Shown: positions 49,901-63,200 of the stretch, one piece after another | How the letters are laid out: every line of letters starts with the position of its first letter | How positions within the stretch are numbered: the first letter of the stretch is position 1 | DNA from: Ciona savignyi | Taxonomy: Eukaryota > Chordata > Ascidiacea > Phlebobranchia > Cionidae | DNA: 64,000 nucleotides | Direction: 5' to 3' | Assembly: GCA_000149265.1 (NCBI GenBank) | Contig: CH003041.1 | Location: 450,114-514,113, forward strand | Made by a program: the position numbers and the translations under genes | The notes under the pieces: generated by a model | Told to the model about the DNA's origin: nothing | Databases searched by the model: none | Seen by the model: the letters and a program-made list of their open reading frames with translations, nothing else

Positions 49901-52900
49901 CAATCTTTCAGACGTCACGCCTATTGGAATGTACTTTCACACCGGCTGATGTCTGGTACGTAGTCTGGCGATAACACGCGTTTAATGTATGAGCTTACAA
50001 GAAAATATCTTATTTATAAATTATAAGCGGTTTATGAAATGAGTACATTATTATAAAACAGCTTAATACTTTGTCGCAACAAATTTGCAATTCTACGTGC
50101 GACAATAAACACTATTTGACGATAATTCTGAAATTTACAGTGGTACTCTGTGAATAAAAGCAACGCGTTTGATATCAACCATGCAAACAGCACTATCGCT
50201 AATTTAAATTACACCTGCAGATACCTGCGAAAACAGTCTATGCCTGTCAGTAGACCACAGACACAATCTCGTAAAATTCTGCTCAGAATGTTAAACTTAT
50301 GTGTGAAAAGTGATGAATCGACTATCGGTGCACGGAAAATAAATAATGACGATAGCGATATTTACAGTGGCATGCGATCTGTCTCACAGCGGCGCGCAAT
50401 TTCAACACCAAAATTGGCGATCCTTGCCGTTCGCTTGCATGTCATGGTATTTTGACTGCCATGGCGTTGTAATGCTGCTATTTACATTGATATTTAGTAC
50501 CTGATTATTTTAAGATATAAGTCCCTGGCGTATTTAACTGGAATTTGATCTGCAAAAAATCTCCTGTTTTTACGCGTATCAAACATTACTGCAAATTTGT
50601 ACAATATTTTAACCACTGTGGCAAATGTTCTAAAACTCTTCAAAACAATGGACAATTTAGTCAATTTTCATTGCATCTGTTTGCTGTACTGCTGGCTTTC
50701 TTACATGCGTAGACTGAATGCTATCTTCGGTACTAACCTAAAGCGGTATAGCGGCATAGACTCGCTCCCAAGGGTGCAAAGCCCACGCAGTATCATTCTG
50801 GCGATAAGGGCTCGGCCGGCCTGACAATAAACCGGCACTTGGATTGGCGTAAAAGGTAGCACGAGACCGGCTGTTCCCAGCAGCGCAATATGATGAGGGG
50901 CGAGCTGAAACAGCTGCAACATTTCTCTTCAAGCTAGATTTAATGAATAACCCAAATGTAATAGGATAAAGTTATACAAAATTTACACAAACACCTATCC
51001 ATATTTAATACAATCTTTACCAATCTTTCATGTGTAACCATAAAACTATATTTTCTGAATAACACTTATCTTCTCATTTTCACTTATTTTTCGTTGAAAT
51101 ATTTTATAAAATGTTCCTGTCTAAGCAACTCGTTTACCCTTAGAATATGTTAATTATGCATTACACAACATGGTTTGCACCCTTTCATAAGTTTATATAA
51201 ATAATATTAACACACAAATGCTTATACCGATGCAAAACGTGGAACTGGCCATTAAATACTGCTACCAGCGTGTTTTATAACTCAACTAGATACTGTTCCC
51301 GCTTAATACCTCACGAGAATATCTTCAGTGCTCGAAAGTTCTAATCCACGTTCCCCTAGCAACAGTCAGTTGCTATTATTAAAGCATGACGCTGTTGCTG
51401 TTTGCAAGTCTAACGTAAGGGAGGGACCGCTGTCATCGGTCTATTAGTGATTTACGCAGAGTTAATGACGTTGAACTGGGAAATTTCATAATATACATTG
51501 TAACTGGCTAAGTGTGAGAAAGACAAGTGGGTATTATGAAGTGTTTTTGGTTTTAAAATTAAGAAAATGAATAAATAAAACAAGACATTAGAATGAACGT
51601 GTATAGTACTGGTATAACTGCTGTATATGCGGCTGAAATAATTGAATTGCCGACTTGCAAGCTATAATCGACATTATCTCGAAATTACAGGGGTTGTTTA
51701 CATCCTGGGGGAAAGAAAAACTCGTCGTACACCCAAACCGCCATGAAGTGCAGTCAATCACCTAAACTGATCTCTTTCTGCAACGAAAACCATTCGAATG
51801 CAACCAATCATCTATTGCGTTGTTTTTCGGCAGAATGAAGTTTTTTAAGAAAAATATTTAAGAACATTTATTTTTTGTATTTATCAATTTAAATAACCTT
51901 TCTTAGTGCGGAAGTATACAAGCAACATATGATCTCAGCATATTTCTTCAACATTAAAATTAAACCGAAGAAATCTTCAAGATTAAATTTTAAGTAAAAA
52001 AACGATTCAAATTAAGTTTATTACGTAGAGACTTTCGCTTTATTAAACCGTGCTATATGACCATGCTTAATTTAGGTGAGACGGCAGTATGTTTCTTAAT
52101 TATTTTAATTAAACTAAATCTTTAGAGGGTTAATACGCTTGTTGGCTAATTAAGAGCTTACATATCATATCATTTCGTCCGATTAGACTAATCTCCGTAA
52201 TTCTGAAAACACCCGAACTCATTTCTCTTTGATCTTTCCGGTTCTAGACTGTTTATTAATCGGGTTTAATGGATTCTGAACTTCATGTTAAAATTCAGTG
52301 CTATTTTCCAGTCATAGATTGAAATCCAACTCGGTTAAATACCAGTTCAATTGTGGTAGGGTATTCTGCATAGGAGCTCAAATTAAACCTTGACATTGCC
52401 ATTAATGTATGCGACTGTGTCAGGTAGGACTCACGTCTCACACAATCTTCAAATTTGAAATAATCTGATGTTTGACAAAACAATCGTCAACCCTATTGAA
52501 GGCAAACGCAATATGTAAGCGACTAACTTGCATTTGACGAAAGGTCTGACCTTTTTTATGTGTAACTACTGGCTATGCTTATGAATAAGTATAAGCTTTC
52601 CATTTATTCCAGTTGTTTTTTAGATAGTAACAAAATTTACAACAGTAAAAATGGCCAGCTGCTTTCTGAACAACTTTTTAAATATTTCAACAAAAATACT
52701 TACACGTAAAATTTTTATTTTAGAATAAACCTATTATTTCCTAAAAAGCAAATATTCAACAATAACGTATAAAAGATGGCTCATAACTACAAATGGTTCG
52801 TATTTCAAAGTTGACTCAGAACAAATATACGTCAACAATGGATATTGTATGTCGTCTAGATAAATCACCGATTCTTTTTGGGCCTTATATTATACACAGG

Positions 52901-54659
52901 CATTACAACATTATCTCCCTGAGCCCAGTAAAGAATTAGACGTTTGAATTAAAGATAAATGTGTATGAGGTAACTAGAGTAATGAAGACACGTAGTAAAA
53001 ACGTCTATTAAAACTACGTACGCACGAGTCTATTTAGGCTAACTGCCCTGACAGTCTATTGCCTAAAGAGCACCTTAAGACGGTAGGTTAAGTGTAATAT
53101 CATAGTTTTCTAAAACTTAGGCACAAAGTGTACCATTGTAGTACACCAGTGAAACCACAATTACAGTGCTTTTATCCTCTACGATCCACCCGCCAAAACA
53201 AAACACCTAATCGCGCTTTACAAGCCCAAATAAGGGATGCCAGATTTTACAAGCGCTTGGATTGCGAGACGCCTTCTCCACGTCTGTCTGTAATTTAAGT
53301 TACACACATCGTAATACTGGTTACTGCATTTCAAATTGTACGCGATATCTTATGCGCATATTGTTTGGTGGATTTGAAAATTTCGTTGGAAAAGTGGCAT
53401 TCATTGACGTTATGTGTTTAAACACAAAATCACATACGTGCAGTAAAGCGCAACCAATTGTGAGGGAGTCGGCTTTAGAAGAAGGGTTTGGTCGAAATCA
53501 TGACAAAACTGGAAAATAAATTAAAAATGAAATTCCACCAGTGGCTGAATATCAGTTTCAAGTGGACACTTACAAAGGCACACAAAATTATATGGCATGA
53601 AAAAATACAAAGCAAATATTCTAGGCCTAACATTGACATTTAGATTAATGTGCATAACAGTAAAGTAAGTTATCTATGTATATATATGATTTGGTATAAT
53701 TGTTATATATATGCAGTATGCATAATTCAGGAAATTGTCGAAAGGTACTAAAGCCATGTTGGAGTAGCCTATTGCTCATCTTCAAAAATTATCAACAAAT
53801 GAGCGAATTCTAGCCGACAAAGTGCATTTGCTTGAATCGAGGAATGCTTTACTCAAGCATGTTATGTATTCGTGGAGATAATGATGTTCAAACGTTGGCC
53901 TAAGTAAAGTAGGAGCAGCACAGCATGTGGTCAAGCCGGGGAGCTATCGCCATCCGTCTAGAGGTTGTTGTATCGTAACCGTTAATGACTGGTTCTGTCT
54001 TTAGGCTGAGCATTTAGTGGAGATCGACGGAACAGAGTAAATTATTTAATGAGTTGAACTAAAGATATGCACATTTATTCCATTTTTGGGTAATTGATGG
54101 GCGTTATCTCATCACTGGGTTTAAGGTCGAGTGATGCGTTTTCGGCTGGTTTGGGCGACGTTTGATGCAACTAAATTAACCGGCCACACATTAGTATTAA
54201 TTGAATCAAAGTGGCTGTAAAACCAACTTTTGTTCAAGAAAAATTCACGAACAACATCTTATGATAGCCTACCCATGTGTGTCCCCGTGTGGGATAATCG
54301 AGAAATTTACTAAAGTGCACACAGTTGAAGCTAATGTGGTCAGTTATATATGATTAAGACAAAATTACAGCTTTTTTAGCTTAATATTCTACTAGGATTC
54401 AAGAAACCATTAAAAATGCCGTGCACAATTACTTTGCCGATTAAGCAGTGACATGTTTTAATCCGCAATCTTTCCGTTTGCTTTCCGAAGCTTTAATGCG
54501 GAGCCAATCGGCCCAAAAAATCTGAAAAGAGTCATGGATAAATTGTACAATGAATATTGCCACAACAACCATCACATTGGTCTAAATGCAAAAAGTTCAA
54601 TTTCACGGATCTCTTTAAATTCGAAAATTAAAATTTATCCAGTGGTGGCGCTGCCGCTT
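46940..54659. other. Intergenic region between filamin and CFAP276
   Basis: This 7.7-kb stretch separates two divergent genes. I see only short, unrelated open frames (such as 101 codons at 50150-50455) with no recognisable domain, codon pattern or splice partners. A 25-base near-duplicate occurs at 47835-47873. It probably holds the filamin promoter at its left edge. Confidence 0.55.
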
Positions 54660-54674
54660 GTTGTTAATAGCAAC
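54660..54674 (+). promoter_or_regulatory. RFX X-box upstream of CFAP276
   Basis: gttgttaatagcaac fits the X-box RYYNYY-N(1-3)-RRNRAC with a 3-base spacer and two near-symmetric half-sites. RFX factors use this site to activate ciliary genes in animals. It lies 30 bases before a 5' splice donor (54704) and 0.7 kb before the CFAP276 start codon. Confidence 0.75.
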
Positions 54675-54690
54675 AACCCCAGCTGTTTTC

Positions 54691-55365
54691 ATGACAAACT
54701 CCGGTAAGTGAATTTCTTTACGCCACGTAAATAAAACGATTAGTTTGAATGTTAATTACTTTTGCTGCTCAAATATTGTAGTTAAAGGCTAAATGCCCTA
54801 CCGTTATGTATTTTTTTAATATTTAAAATGTATTTTCCGAGAAAACTAAAAGATGGGGGGAGGAGGGAAACTGCACAAAAAATTAAAGATTAAAGTCTTA
54901 GGGCAAGTTTCTGGGCTATAAATAGAGTGAGGGTTAGCTCTAGAATTAAGGTTAATTTTTGGGTCAGAATTAGAAATAGTTCCCATAGTTTTAATGAACA
55001 ATTTCCTTCTTTTCTTTCCCTCTTGTTAGTGTTGCACATTAAAATGATTATGACATTAGAGTTAGTTTTAAACATGGGATTGGAGTTAGGGTTAATTCCG
55101 GGATTAAGATTAGTGTTCAGGGCAGTGTTTAAATTAGTTTTTCGGAATTTTAGTGATCTGTTTCCCTCCTTCCCGCATCCCTCCTTTTACTGTTGCACTT
55201 TTTTTCCTGTATATATCCCATTTTAAATGTTTACCTAAACTCTATGACATTTTAGTTATTTATTATTTGTAATTTGTTATATACCGTGTATTTATTTTAT
55301 TTATGCAGGTTTAAGGCTGTGTTGTATAAACTTTACAGAGAACTCAAGAGTTCCAAATCAAATAA
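54691..55365 (+). other. CFAP276 5' UTR and first intron
   Basis: A short leader exon seems to end at 54703 (ccg/gtaagtg) and resume at 55309 (ttatgcag/gtttaagg). The leader contains an ATG (54691) opening a short upstream frame that overlaps the true start and ends at TGA. Another AG at 55338 is possible. The intron holds loosely repeated gttagggtta-like strings (about 54900-55140). Confidence 0.5.
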
Positions 55366-57747
55366 ATGAAAATGCCCCTTGGAAGAAATCCGTTTCCATT
55401 TCCACAGTTGCAAAATGATGTTGATTTTGTCGGTTCACAGAGCAGACAGGTTAGTTATTAAAATATTAAAAGTTATCTGTCATGATTTTATACGGCTAGT
55501 GTTCACCCTACAGAGTATGGGGTTATTTTCTCTTTTTTTAAGATCATGGGCATGCAGGTTCGGCTTATATGTCATATAGACCAGTATCTCCTTATTATTG
55601 CAGGATCGCTTGGAGCTTAATTATTGCAGGATCGCTTGGAGCACTAAACTTCGTACTTATTAAACTCTCTGTGAGAAACGTCTAAATCATACATAACATG
55701 CTATTCATACTGACACAAACACACTGTAATTGCTTCATTATGTTAACCATGATATTTATACTAGGAAAAGGTTATTAGTTTGGTGGGTTGCTGCGACGCA
55801 TTTCAGCCGACGGGTTACAAATTCAAAATTTGTCACTAGCTGGTCGGTTGTGTCCATCGGCAAAGCACTTAACGGACCAAACCTTACACCAGCAGATTAA
55901 TGGGTTCTACTGAATTGGAGGAACGTCCTAATCATACACAAAAAACTGCAATATCTCTGGTAACTCGACAGGTGATCTGTGTATTACCACCCCTTGCGTT
56001 TTCCCATTTACAAAGATAAACATGAATATCCTATCCTAAATAGATATAAGATGCCACAGTCAAGATAGCCCATTTATGATACCTAACCTGTATAGTGCTA
56101 TTCACAAGTATAAGGGTTTTAAATAAGGTTATTGCCACAGAAAAGTCCATTCGGCGAAGACACGCAATCTGCGCAAAACTGTGATCCGTGGAACCGATTG
56201 AACCGCACTCCAACTCTCGCCAGTGCGCGGCGGGAAATTTATCATTTCGATCCGCAAGCTCCACAAGATAGCCTGGACTTTGTGATAAAATCGAAGTATG
56301 ATCACCATAACCAATTCCTGAGTGGAAATAACCAGACACTGGTGCAAAAGGAGACCGCTACTGATAACCACGGGTGGGTACTTGGGTCTCACAGTAGTAA
56401 TTAAATATGGGACGCCTGTGTTTACCTTTATTTTTATAGTTTATAAAAGTCAAATGTAATAATATGAGTTGCTGTCAGCTCAGCTTTTCACTAGTCGGGT
56501 TGCCAAAGCTATTACTTTATTTCTGAACTTTTAACCTAGATTGAAAAAAGTCTGTTATGTGGATTTGTGGCTTTAAAAACCAATAAAATGGACACTACCA
56601 CGATCAAGTGGATATTACAAAAAATGCAGATATTATTCAATGAATATATTTAGTATAACAGCTTCCCCAAACCAACTGTTCTCAACTAAGGCTCTGATAA
56701 ATTCCGATGTTAGGCTGTTGTTTTTGAACTAGAAGCCCAAGGGAAAAACATGTGACTATTCTTTCCTGGACGGGATAGGATATTCCTGTAAATGAGAAAA
56801 CCAAGAGGGTTAACACACTGGCAATCGTCAGATCACCTCGCGGCACTGTCAGGTTACCGGAGCTATTGCAGTGTGTTTTGTATGATTCACACGTTCCTTT
56901 AATTTAGTAAAACCCATTCATCCGCTGAGTTCAGGCAATGCATATTAAGTGCTTTTTCCAAGGACACAATCGACTAGCTAACATCCAGTTTGGAACCTGC
57001 AAACCTTCAGCTGAAAGGCAGCAAACTTAACCATTAGACAATTATCTCCTGGACTGTGTTTTTATGGTTTTTTATTTCTATTTTTAAAGGCGCATATTAA
57101 AGAACCGCATAAAAGAGGACCCACCAGCTTATGACCCACGTTACCCACCATTGAAAGTTGCCCCGGCTCAGAAGAACGAGAGCCCGCATAACATTGAAGG
57201 AGCCATACGTAAGTTTTGGGTCATTATGGTTGTATTTGTGGCATAGTCCAAAAAGGGGAATTAATACAAAATAATACTTTGGAACAGAAAGTGTTAATAG
57301 CTTATATGTGATTTTTTTAACACTGGAATTGAGATATAAAAGTTCCCTCTGTATTCATCTACTGAAGTGCATAAAATATTTGATGTACGTACAAGGTGTA
57401 TAAATAAATCACAAACAAAAAAGATTACAATGTGACAATGTGTATTATACATACAATATTTTCACTTTTTGAACAACTCAAAAAATCTTTTGACTTTATC
57501 TAAAATCTAAAATAATATAAAATCCTAACAAATGACATAAAATTAAATAAAAAAAATAATATTCTAACAAAAAAAAAAGTCTTTTTTAACATAAAAAACA
57601 CAAGACATAAAATTAGTTAAAAACTAGATTTCAGTACTAAGCAAGCTGACATTAAAATTTGATCTAAAAATTCCAGAGAGCCACCACAGTGCCGCAACCA
57701 ACCGAGGATATTCACGACGCCATGATGGCGGGTTTTACTCAATCTAA
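55366..57747 (+). CDS. CFAP276: CFAP276 (C1orf194), complete in four exons
   Basis: Exons 55366-55449, 56141-56373, 57090-57208 and 57677-57747 total 507 nt (168 residues; the human protein is 169). The product starts [20 protein letters not shown]. It contains [40 protein letters not shown] and [11 protein letters not shown], and ends [20 protein letters not shown]. These blocks match human C1orf194/CFAP276, a ciliary microtubule-associated protein linked to axonemal stability. All splice borders are GT-AG and phases agree. An AATAAA at 57882-57887 is a likely poly(A) signal. Two introns contain SINE copies. Confidence 0.92.
55783..56040 (+). mobile_element. SINE copy in CFAP276 intron 1
   Basis: It shares the SINE body (tagctggtcggttgtgtcc, taatgggttctac) and the end catgaatatcctatcctaaa with the full copy at 58495. 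The tRNA-like head is diverged. Confidence 0.82.
56771..57050 (-). mobile_element. SINE copy, minus strand, in CFAP276 intron 2
   Basis: A reverse-complement copy running from the cgggataggatattcctg tail to the tRNA-like head at aacttaaccattagac. It lies entirely within the intron before exon 3, which begins 40 bases later. Confidence 0.82.
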
Positions 57748-58109
57748 CTCCTCAATATGTGTGTTTAATCATACGAAAACTGACAAAGAAATGTTCCGTT
57801 TGGACTGCACTTAAACCCTGTTTTATTAAAATCTTTTGTTGCTATATGTGAGACGGTTTTTGTCATCTATCTGTAAATGTAAATAAAAATCTTTATGTGC
57901 CTGTATCTGGCTGACTTGTGTATGGTTATCATGACCAGAAGAATAGCTATATGCCTATTAGATAATAATAGGTTAAGGTATGAAACAAGCACCTTGTAGA
58001 ACATGTTACTATGACCTTATTATAAGAACACTTGGTAGAATAGGACATTAATGTTTATTTCTGTATTGGAGAAAATACTTACACGAGTAGTCATGGTGTA
58101 ATTACACAA

Positions 58110-58190
58110 GTAGTCATCGGATATACGTCATCATCGGGTTACTTTAGCTATTGCAGTGTGTTGTGTATAGTTAAGACGTTCCTATAACAC
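58110..58190 (-). mobile_element. SINE fragment
   Basis: A short reverse piece with cgggttactttagctattgc and agtgtgttgtgtat. Confidence 0.6.
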
Positions 58191-58494
58191 AAATGAACAT
58201 TTTGTAGTACTGAAGGGTGTCTGTAGATGCACTTGTACATTTCCTTATATAGTTTTTAAATTAAATCCCATTCTGTGGCAATGGCTGACACAGTTGTGGC
58301 TAATATTTAAATGTTGTGGAAACATTTCAGTTAACTGTGTATACCTTATAATGGCAGTAATGGTGTATTGTATTTGCATTTAACCCTGTACAAATGTTAT
58401 TTGTTTTAAATTGTCTTTTTTATTTGAAAAAGGAAAACAATAATAATAAAGAAATAATCTTGTGAGCTAAATTTGGCCCAAGACTAAGAAATCC

Positions 58495-58796
58495 GGCCCG
58501 GTGGTGTAGCGGTTAAGTGCGTCGACTTTCAATCGAAAGGTTGCAGGTGCGAAACTGGTCGCTAGCTAGTCGGTTGTGTCCTTAGGCAAGGCACTTTACG
58601 GACATTGCCTGAACCCAGCGGATTAATGGGTTCTACCAAATTGAAGGAACGTGTCTATCATACACAACACACTGCAATAGCTCCGGTAACCCGACGGTGG
58701 GCGCGAGGTGATCTGACGATTGCCCGTGTGATAACCCCCTAGGTTTTCCCATTCACGGGGATAAAGATGAATATCCTATCCTATCCTAAATAAAAA
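58495..58796 (+). mobile_element. Full-length tRNA-derived SINE
   Basis: The head ggcccggtggtgtagcgg then ttaagtgcgtc resembles a tRNA A box. ggttgcaggtgcgaaac resembles a degenerate B box. The body continues through tagtcggttgtgtcc and ctccggtaacccgacgg, ending in (atcct)n. This is the best copy of the family in the window. It resembles SINEs known from Ciona, from memory only. Confidence 0.85.
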
Positions 58797-59007
58797 ACCC
58801 TGATCGCTATTTAAATCAATGTCGATACACAGCCAGAATTGTCTGAATATCATGCTGCAATCTGGTGGTGGAATTGAAATCAGCCATTTGTCTATTTTGA
58901 AAAGGTACTTAACTGTTGGTACTTGAACTTGTAGTGGATCGATATGTTAAACAAATGAAAACCATGTGTATATTATTTACACCACACCTTAAATTGTTCC
59001 ATTTAGG

Positions 59008-59105
59008 GCAGGGATGGGCAACTTCTCAAGTCTGGATTATTACATGAATAGTATTCAATATCTTAATTTTAGGGTAACTTTCGATACAGTCGGCAGGCCG
59101 GTCAA
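59008..59105 (+). mobile_element. Possible hAT element end
   Basis: cagggatgggcaacttctc is typical of hAT terminal repeats, followed by a ggcaggccggtcaaaa motif. No opposite end was found, so this is a fragment or a chance match. Confidence 0.4.
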
Positions 59106-59982
59106 AATTCTATCCCATATACTAATAATTGCAGCCAAAACTGTAAAAAGATAAAATCCTTTTAAATGAATCATATATTTCTAAACATTTGGCACATATT
59201 CTAGGCTACAGTGTTTCTGAACATCAACAGAAAAGTCAAGGTAGTAGAGTTAAAGGAGATCTACTTAATGGAACTAGTTTAGGTACAATAGATAAGGATA
59301 GGTAACTAATATCTTATACAGGTAATTACTAAAAACGTTAAATAGGTAATGGGTGCAGAACGAAAGTTGTTTGGAGGCTCTGTGTAAAAATAATGTTTGT
59401 AATCAAATTTGAAATAATGTTTGGTAAATTTAAAAATTAGGCAGTGAACACTGTATCCAAATATAGTATTTTTTTATAGACAGGTTGTACAGTATAATTA
59501 ATAAATTAAAATAAAACAATTAAAAACATATGAAACAGTGTTTGCATGTTACAGTAATAAAATTAGGTAGCTGAATGAGTTTTTGTTTCGTTTTAAGTTC
59601 GTGCAAACAATTGTTTAAATTCACAGTACACCTGGACACAGTAGGCAAATCACTTTAGAAATATTTAAAAGTAGACAGCAGGCAAAAAACAGTGAATTAA
59701 TAAAATTGGTTCTAAAAAAGGTTATAAAATTCACCATTAATTAAGTACAGGGGGACTAGTGTAAAATGCTGTCATAAAATATAGAATTTTGGGATAGGTA
59801 AAACTGATAAATCACTCATTCCAACCGCACTATGAGCTAAACATTGATCTTGTCTAGTTGAATGACTGTTTCATGTTCATCATGGTTTGGATACATCTCT
59901 GTTAAAATGGCAGCTGCTATTCTGTTCTTTAACCTCCCGGCAGCCTGTGTGAAGGCAGGTTTTAAAACTGAAGCTTAAACTT

Positions 59983-60209
59983 CACTAGGCAGTCGGTTGT
60001 GTCCTTGGGCAAGGCACTTAAGGGACATTGCCGGAGGTCAGCTGATTAATAAAATGTACCAAATTGAAGGAATATTTAAATTATTCAACACATTGCAATA
60101 GCTCCGGTAACCCGACGGTGGGTGCGAGATGATCTGACGATTGCACGTGTGTTAACCCCTTTGGTTTTCCCATTCACGGAGATAAACATGAATATCCTAT
60201 CTCATCCTT
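59983..60209 (+). mobile_element. 5'-truncated SINE abutting the coiled-coil gene stop codon
   Basis: It shares the body from aggcagtcggttgtgtcc to aacatgaatatcctatc. It ends five bases before the stop codon at 60214, so it supplies the 3' UTR of the convergent gene. Confidence 0.82.
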
Positions 60210-60213
60210 AATG

Positions 60214-63200
60214 CTACATAAAATTATTATAAAAATAGCACACCGTTTGCGGTCTTTTATTCGGCAGAGGTGTTTCAGCGGGACGATCGTACTTGGAAGG
60301 CACAGAGGTCATTGGGCGAACTTTAAACCTCGGAGTGCTGGCTCGTGCTGAGAAGTAAGATGATTGTGGACGGGTGTGCGCCGATATTGATCGTGGTATG
60401 CCTGTGGAGTGAGGAAATAAACAACAAATACAGATTTTTCTTTATTGACGATACTTAATTTGTTCTGATCATAATCTGAACTTGGTTCCTCTAATTCAAT
60501 GAACTTTATACATAATATTATCACATCATCTTATAAAGAAATATATCCCCACTAAGGTTTACCCGTTTCTTTGCTGATATTAAAGGAAAAACAAATAAAC
60601 AAAAAATAAAAAACAAACCGGACCAAAAGTTAGGCATACATTTCCACATTTAATTACATCTATCTCCCATTGCTTAAAAAAATAATTATGACCTTAATAG
60701 AAATTAAAGGTACACGTGAATCACACTGCAAAATCTCAAATAACTAGAAGATGGGCGCAAGGTAATCTGAAGATTGCCCATGTGTTAACCCCATTGGTTT
60801 TCCCATTTACGGGGATAAACATGAATATCCTATCCTAAACAAACATAAATATCCTAGTTCTTGTTCAGAGCATCTTATAAGGTGTACTAATATAATGATT
60901 TTATCATGTACAAAACAACTTACTTAAAGCAGCACTGGTGGGTCTACTTGGCGAATGCACAGTCAGTTCCCTCTCAGTGTCCATGATTTGAGCTTGCAGG
61001 TTATCCACTTGGTCAAATGCATTGAGTTTAAGGTTCCTTTCTATTGATAGTTGAGTATGCATCTCTTTTAAGCTCCTGTGGAATTTGTACAAGTTTTCCC
61101 TTGATAAAATTGGAATTAAGTAATTTCCAGAAACTCTTAATATGCAAAGTATTATTGGACTCTGATTGTGTGTTTCTTGATTAACAATTTTCCAAATCCA
61201 TACACTAACCTTAATAGAAAGTGTTTTCAACACAAATTAAATTGTTTTGCTGTGTTAATAAAGCTAGAAAATGTTTGATAATGTGAATAATTCAAATAAA
61301 TTAATGAAAACAACAGCCAAATCAACCAGTAGTCACAATACTACAGTGACCGAAATAAGGCATTTTTGGCCAAAGCCTCAATTAAGCAGTTTTCCTGAAC
61401 ACTTAAAGTTAAGAACATGCATGCTATTACTGGCTGATAGCACATCCACTAAGCTCATTATCAAAACACAGCAATCATTAAAACAGATTAAGTTCAAATA
61501 TTGGAGGCAAATTTGCAGAAAACCATCACTTACTTCTGAATTTTAATCTGGTTGCTTTGATCATATCGAGAGCTACGTTCAACTTCAGTGGAGAGCAATT
61601 TGAATCGTTTGTTTTTTTCTTCCAATTCAATGACCAACCGGTCGAGATTTCGTTGCCGCACTTGCTCAAGCTGTTGCCTTTATGAAAGAAACCATTTGTG
61701 TAAAAATTATGATAATTATAATTTTCTTTAAGATTTTTTAAATATATAAGATTTTTATACTGTAGTTGTGTATCAGGGGTTTATCACTGGGGTGGAAAAA
61801 ATCTGAAATAAAGCAGAGACAGAATATTACATTCTTTGATATTGGTAATTATCGGAGCAAATGCACAGTGTTATATATGGCAAAGATGCTAATACAAATT
61901 AAATTGCTAGGTTTAAGTATGTTAAGTTGCTCGTCTAGGGAAATTGGTGGCTAACAAGTAGTTTGATTGCAACCTTCTAGCTAAGAGCCAAGGACGCAGC
62001 TACCAAGTTGATACAACACTTGACACAACAACACCAAGTTGACACAAAGTCAATCATATACAACACACTGCAAATGCTCTAGTAACCTAGCATTGAAAAC
62101 AAGGTAATCTGACAATTGCCTGTGAGATTAACCCATCAATGTTGGGAAATTAAAGGTATATACTGTTTGCAAAAATTTAAAAAGATCTGAAATTTGAATA
62201 TTTTTAATGTGTACACTTTGTGCTATAATTCCATGCCAAATAAACTGGATAATAAGCAACAATAATTTTATTAGATTTATATAGTTAAATTATACAATTC
62301 ACCAACACTCAGTCCATTCATGCTTATTATTTCAATTGAAACACTAATTTTACGCACAAGTTGTTTATGATTATTGACTGTGACACTGGTGACAATAAAT
62401 GGATAAAAGAAATATCCATGAAAGTGCAGGCAAGCATAAAGCTGTCATATCTATCACTATAAAATTTCTGGAAGCAAAATCCAGGTGTTAGCATGCCAGG
62501 TGTTGTACAGTGTCATGTTGAAAGCCCTTTTTTCTTGATTTATACTTTAATAAAAATTAACCAAAAAATATTTTTATTTAGTGAGTTTAAAAAAAACATT
62601 ATAATTATAATATAAATGTAAAAAATCTTTTATTTTCCAAATCACAACAGTGATTATAATATAACAAGGAAAATTAGATTAGATGAAGTCAACAGTTGAG
62701 TTGCTCGAGCTATTGTAGTGCGTTGTATATTTGTTATGACTTCAGTTTAATATATATACAATTGAATATACTGGATTGAGGTAGTGTCTGTAAAATGCCT
62801 TGACAAAGAATAACAAAAGAGATTCGGCTGAATATTAAACCAAACAGTTATATGGTCATGGCAAGCGACTTCAATCAAATTGTCCAAAAAAAGGCACTTC
62901 AACATGCCAACTAAATATATGTATTTCGGGTTATTTCTGAAAAATGGCTGGTCTGTAAAAATATGGCTAGGATGATGTTTTAGTATCATGTGAAAATGGG
63001 GTATCATAGCACAGATGTTATGCATAATTTCATGACATTCGCACAATCATTTTGCCCGGAATATTGCACTGTGAGTTATAGTCCTACCGATTAGCTTAGT
63101 GGGTTACCTTAGTACATTGCATTTCTGCCGAAGGATTGAATGTTTAGTGGATTAATGGGTTTCACCAAAATTAAAGGAATTATCAATCATACACAACACA

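Noticed and set aside
50150-50455. 101-codon open frame in the intergenic region
   Set aside because: No domain, no splice context and ordinary AT-rich composition; probably chance.
58495-58560. Genuine tRNA gene
   Set aside because: The tRNA-like head has a degenerate B box and is fused to a SINE body with a repeat tail.
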